Shown here one piece after another: positions 62,960 to 64,000 of a DNA stretch of 64,000 bases (positions within the stretch are counted from its first letter, which is position 1; the number at the start of each line of letters is the position of its first letter). The notes below the pieces were generated by a model. It made no database searches. It saw only the letters and a program-made list of their open reading frames with translations, and was not told where the DNA came from. Origin of the DNA: Flavobacterium frigoris (GTDB lineage: Bacteria > Bacteroidota > Bacteroidia > Flavobacteriales > Flavobacteriaceae); NCBI RefSeq assembly GCF_900111075.1, contig NZ_FOFZ01000012.1, forward strand, positions 43,868 through 107,867. The letters run 5' to 3'. The position numbers were made by a program, and so were the translations under genes.

Positions 62960-63871
62960 TTATAAGTATCCTTCAAACCCCTTCCTCAATTCCTCCTTAA
63001 TCTCCTCCGCCAACCAATTCGGCTCAACAACTTTGACTAGACTTCCATATTTCAAAACCTGCTGTCTAAATTCAAAATTGGGATGAATGAGTAGTTCAAT
63101 ATCAAATGTTGTTTCATTTTCGAGATTGATTTCCTTTTGGGAATGATGTAAAGGAAGTGAGACAATATAAGGTTTTTGGGAAATGTGAAATGATAATTTT
63201 ATCTTTTCCATTTTATGATCTACGTAGTTTAAACCGATTACATGGCTGAACTTGTCTTTTGCTTCTTCTGTTTTTGGTTTGAATTTTTTAGTGCCAATAG
63301 TAATATTATCTATTCTGTCAATCCCAAAAGTTCGGTATCCTTTTTCGGTTTCGCCAATGGCATACCAACGGTTTTGGTATTGTTTCAGGAAATAGGGCTT
63401 TAAGGTATAATTACTTTCTTTTAAATGATAAAAACTATTATGGTTGAAGGTTATAGGTAATTGTTGTTGGATAGCATCCAAAACGATTTTGAAATTAGGA
63501 ATGGATTCTATTGCAGCTTTATTTTCGAATTCTACGAAAGAAAGCGCATTGTTTTTTTGTTTGAAATTGCTTGAAAAAAGTTCGGCTGTGGCCAAAACTT
63601 CTAATAAGCTCAGGAAAGATTCCGGGTTAGTGCTTTTTTGTTCATCAAAAAAATAACCATCATTGTTATAGTCAAATACAATTTCAATCCCGAAATCCCT
63701 GGCTAATGTTTCTTTAAGTCTGTAAAAAGTACGCTCATTAAAACCTTTGTCGTTGTCTTCAAAATAATCTAAAATATCATGCTTGGTTTTGTATGGATTT
63801 CGTTTTAAATAAGCCAGTAACAGGCTTATTCTTCTCAATTGGGTCAAGTTTAAACTCTGATTTTCTTTCAT
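62960..63871 (-). CDS. WYL-domain transcriptional regulator
   Basis: 303 residues. An N-terminal winged helix (LTQLRRISLLLAYLKRNPYKTKHDILDYF, then ERTFYRLKETLARDFGIEIVFD) is followed by the WYL domain: TLKPYFLKQYQNRWYAIGETEKGYRTFGIDRIDNITI, where WYAIGE is the WYL signature (about 168). The C-terminal WCX part ends QVLKYGSLVKVVEPNWLAEEIKEELRKGFE. WYL regulators bind nucleic-acid or nucleotide-type ligands and often control defence loci. It converges on the GTPase operon, sharing its terminator, but has its own promoter near the right edge. Confidence 0.9.
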   Translation of the reverse strand: MKENQSLNLTQLRRISLLLAYLKRNPYKTKHDILDYFEDNDKGFNERTFYRLKETLARDFGIEIVFDYNNDGYFFDEQKSTNPESFLSLLEVLATAELFSSNFKQKNNALSFVEFENKAAIESIPNFKIVLDAIQQQLPITFNHNSFYHLKESNYTLKPYFLKQYQNRWYAIGETEKGYRTFGIDRIDNITIGTKKFKPKTEEAKDKFSHVIGLNYVDHKMEKIKLSFHISQKPYIVSLPLHHSQKEINLENETTFDIELLIHPNFEFRQQVLKYGSLVKVVEPNWLAEEIKEELRKGFEGYL

Positions 63872-64000
63872 ATGCAGCTATTTATTGTTTTTTATCGGAC
63901 ATATGGGCGGATTCAAGTTTCTAGCGCAATTTCTTGGCGATTAAGTTTTGCCTTATTTTTCAAATTCAGAAAGCAATTTTGTTTGTCTTTAGGCTTTCTA

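Overview
The window reads as chromosome of a Flavobacteriaceae member, most likely Flavobacterium or a close relative. The DNA is AT-rich, Shine-Dalgarno sites are weak, and the sequence carries SusC/SusD and FecR/ECF-sigma genes, a TAnnTTTG-type -7 promoter box, and two copies of an intergenic structured element that resembles the Flavo-1 RNA motif of Bacteroidetes. About 55 protein genes are supported. No rRNA, intact tRNA, CRISPR array, transposase or integrase was seen.

Layout: (1) 1-7.6 kb, minus strand: a secreted amidohydrolase cut by the left edge, then a tightly overlapping operon of sodium:solute symporter, GNAT acetyltransferase, M20 amidohydrolase, alanine racemase and an ornithine-racemase-like PLP enzyme, which looks like uptake and racemisation of (acyl-)amino acids. 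(2) 8-20.7 kb: comM/yifB, a RhlE-type helicase, a YpfJ-type zinc metallopeptidase, a large hybrid histidine kinase, a membrane protein, a nitroreductase, an aldehyde dehydrogenase and an RluA-type pseudouridine synthase. (3) 20.7-29.4 kb: an ArnT-like GT39 with its GT2 partner, panB, a frameshifted GH3 beta-glycosidase divergent from a Nudix-fold regulator of the NrtR/AraR kind, a GT9 heptosyltransferase-like enzyme, and a Coa1-like protein. (4) 29.7-32.3 kb: an arsenic resistance operon, arsR-DUF6428-arsC-acr3, with a visible ArsR operator. (5) 32.4-38.4 kb: an HMA-like protein without metal ligands, an acidic disordered protein, a DUF3667 protein, a stand-alone LigD-type 3'-phosphoesterase domain, glnK-amtB, and a GYF-domain membrane protein. 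(6) 38.8-45.2 kb: a TetR regulator with a transglutaminase-like gene, divergent from a four-gene fatty-acid beta-oxidation operon; two GTTACC-N4-GGTAAC operators lie between them. (7) 45.2-56.1 kb: a debris-bearing intergenic stretch, then a polysaccharide utilisation locus (FecR, ECF sigma, STN-SusC, SusD, YdcF/DUF218 protein, GH92 alpha-mannosidase).

(8) 56.2-63.9 kb is the accessory part. It holds a 67-residue orphan gene (with a decayed second copy at 45.7 kb), a tripartite HipB-HipS-HipT-like toxin-antitoxin operon whose kinase has an extra CxxC...HxxC N-terminus, and a four-gene module with a DUF5675 protein and two small membrane proteins. After that come an HNH-nuclease-like small protein and a very AT-rich three-gene operon (glycine-zipper membrane P-loop GTPase, C-tail-anchored protein, and an unrecognised 247-residue protein). 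The operon faces a WYL-domain regulator across a shared terminator. This three-gene operon is the best candidate for an undescribed system. Its function is inference from architecture only.
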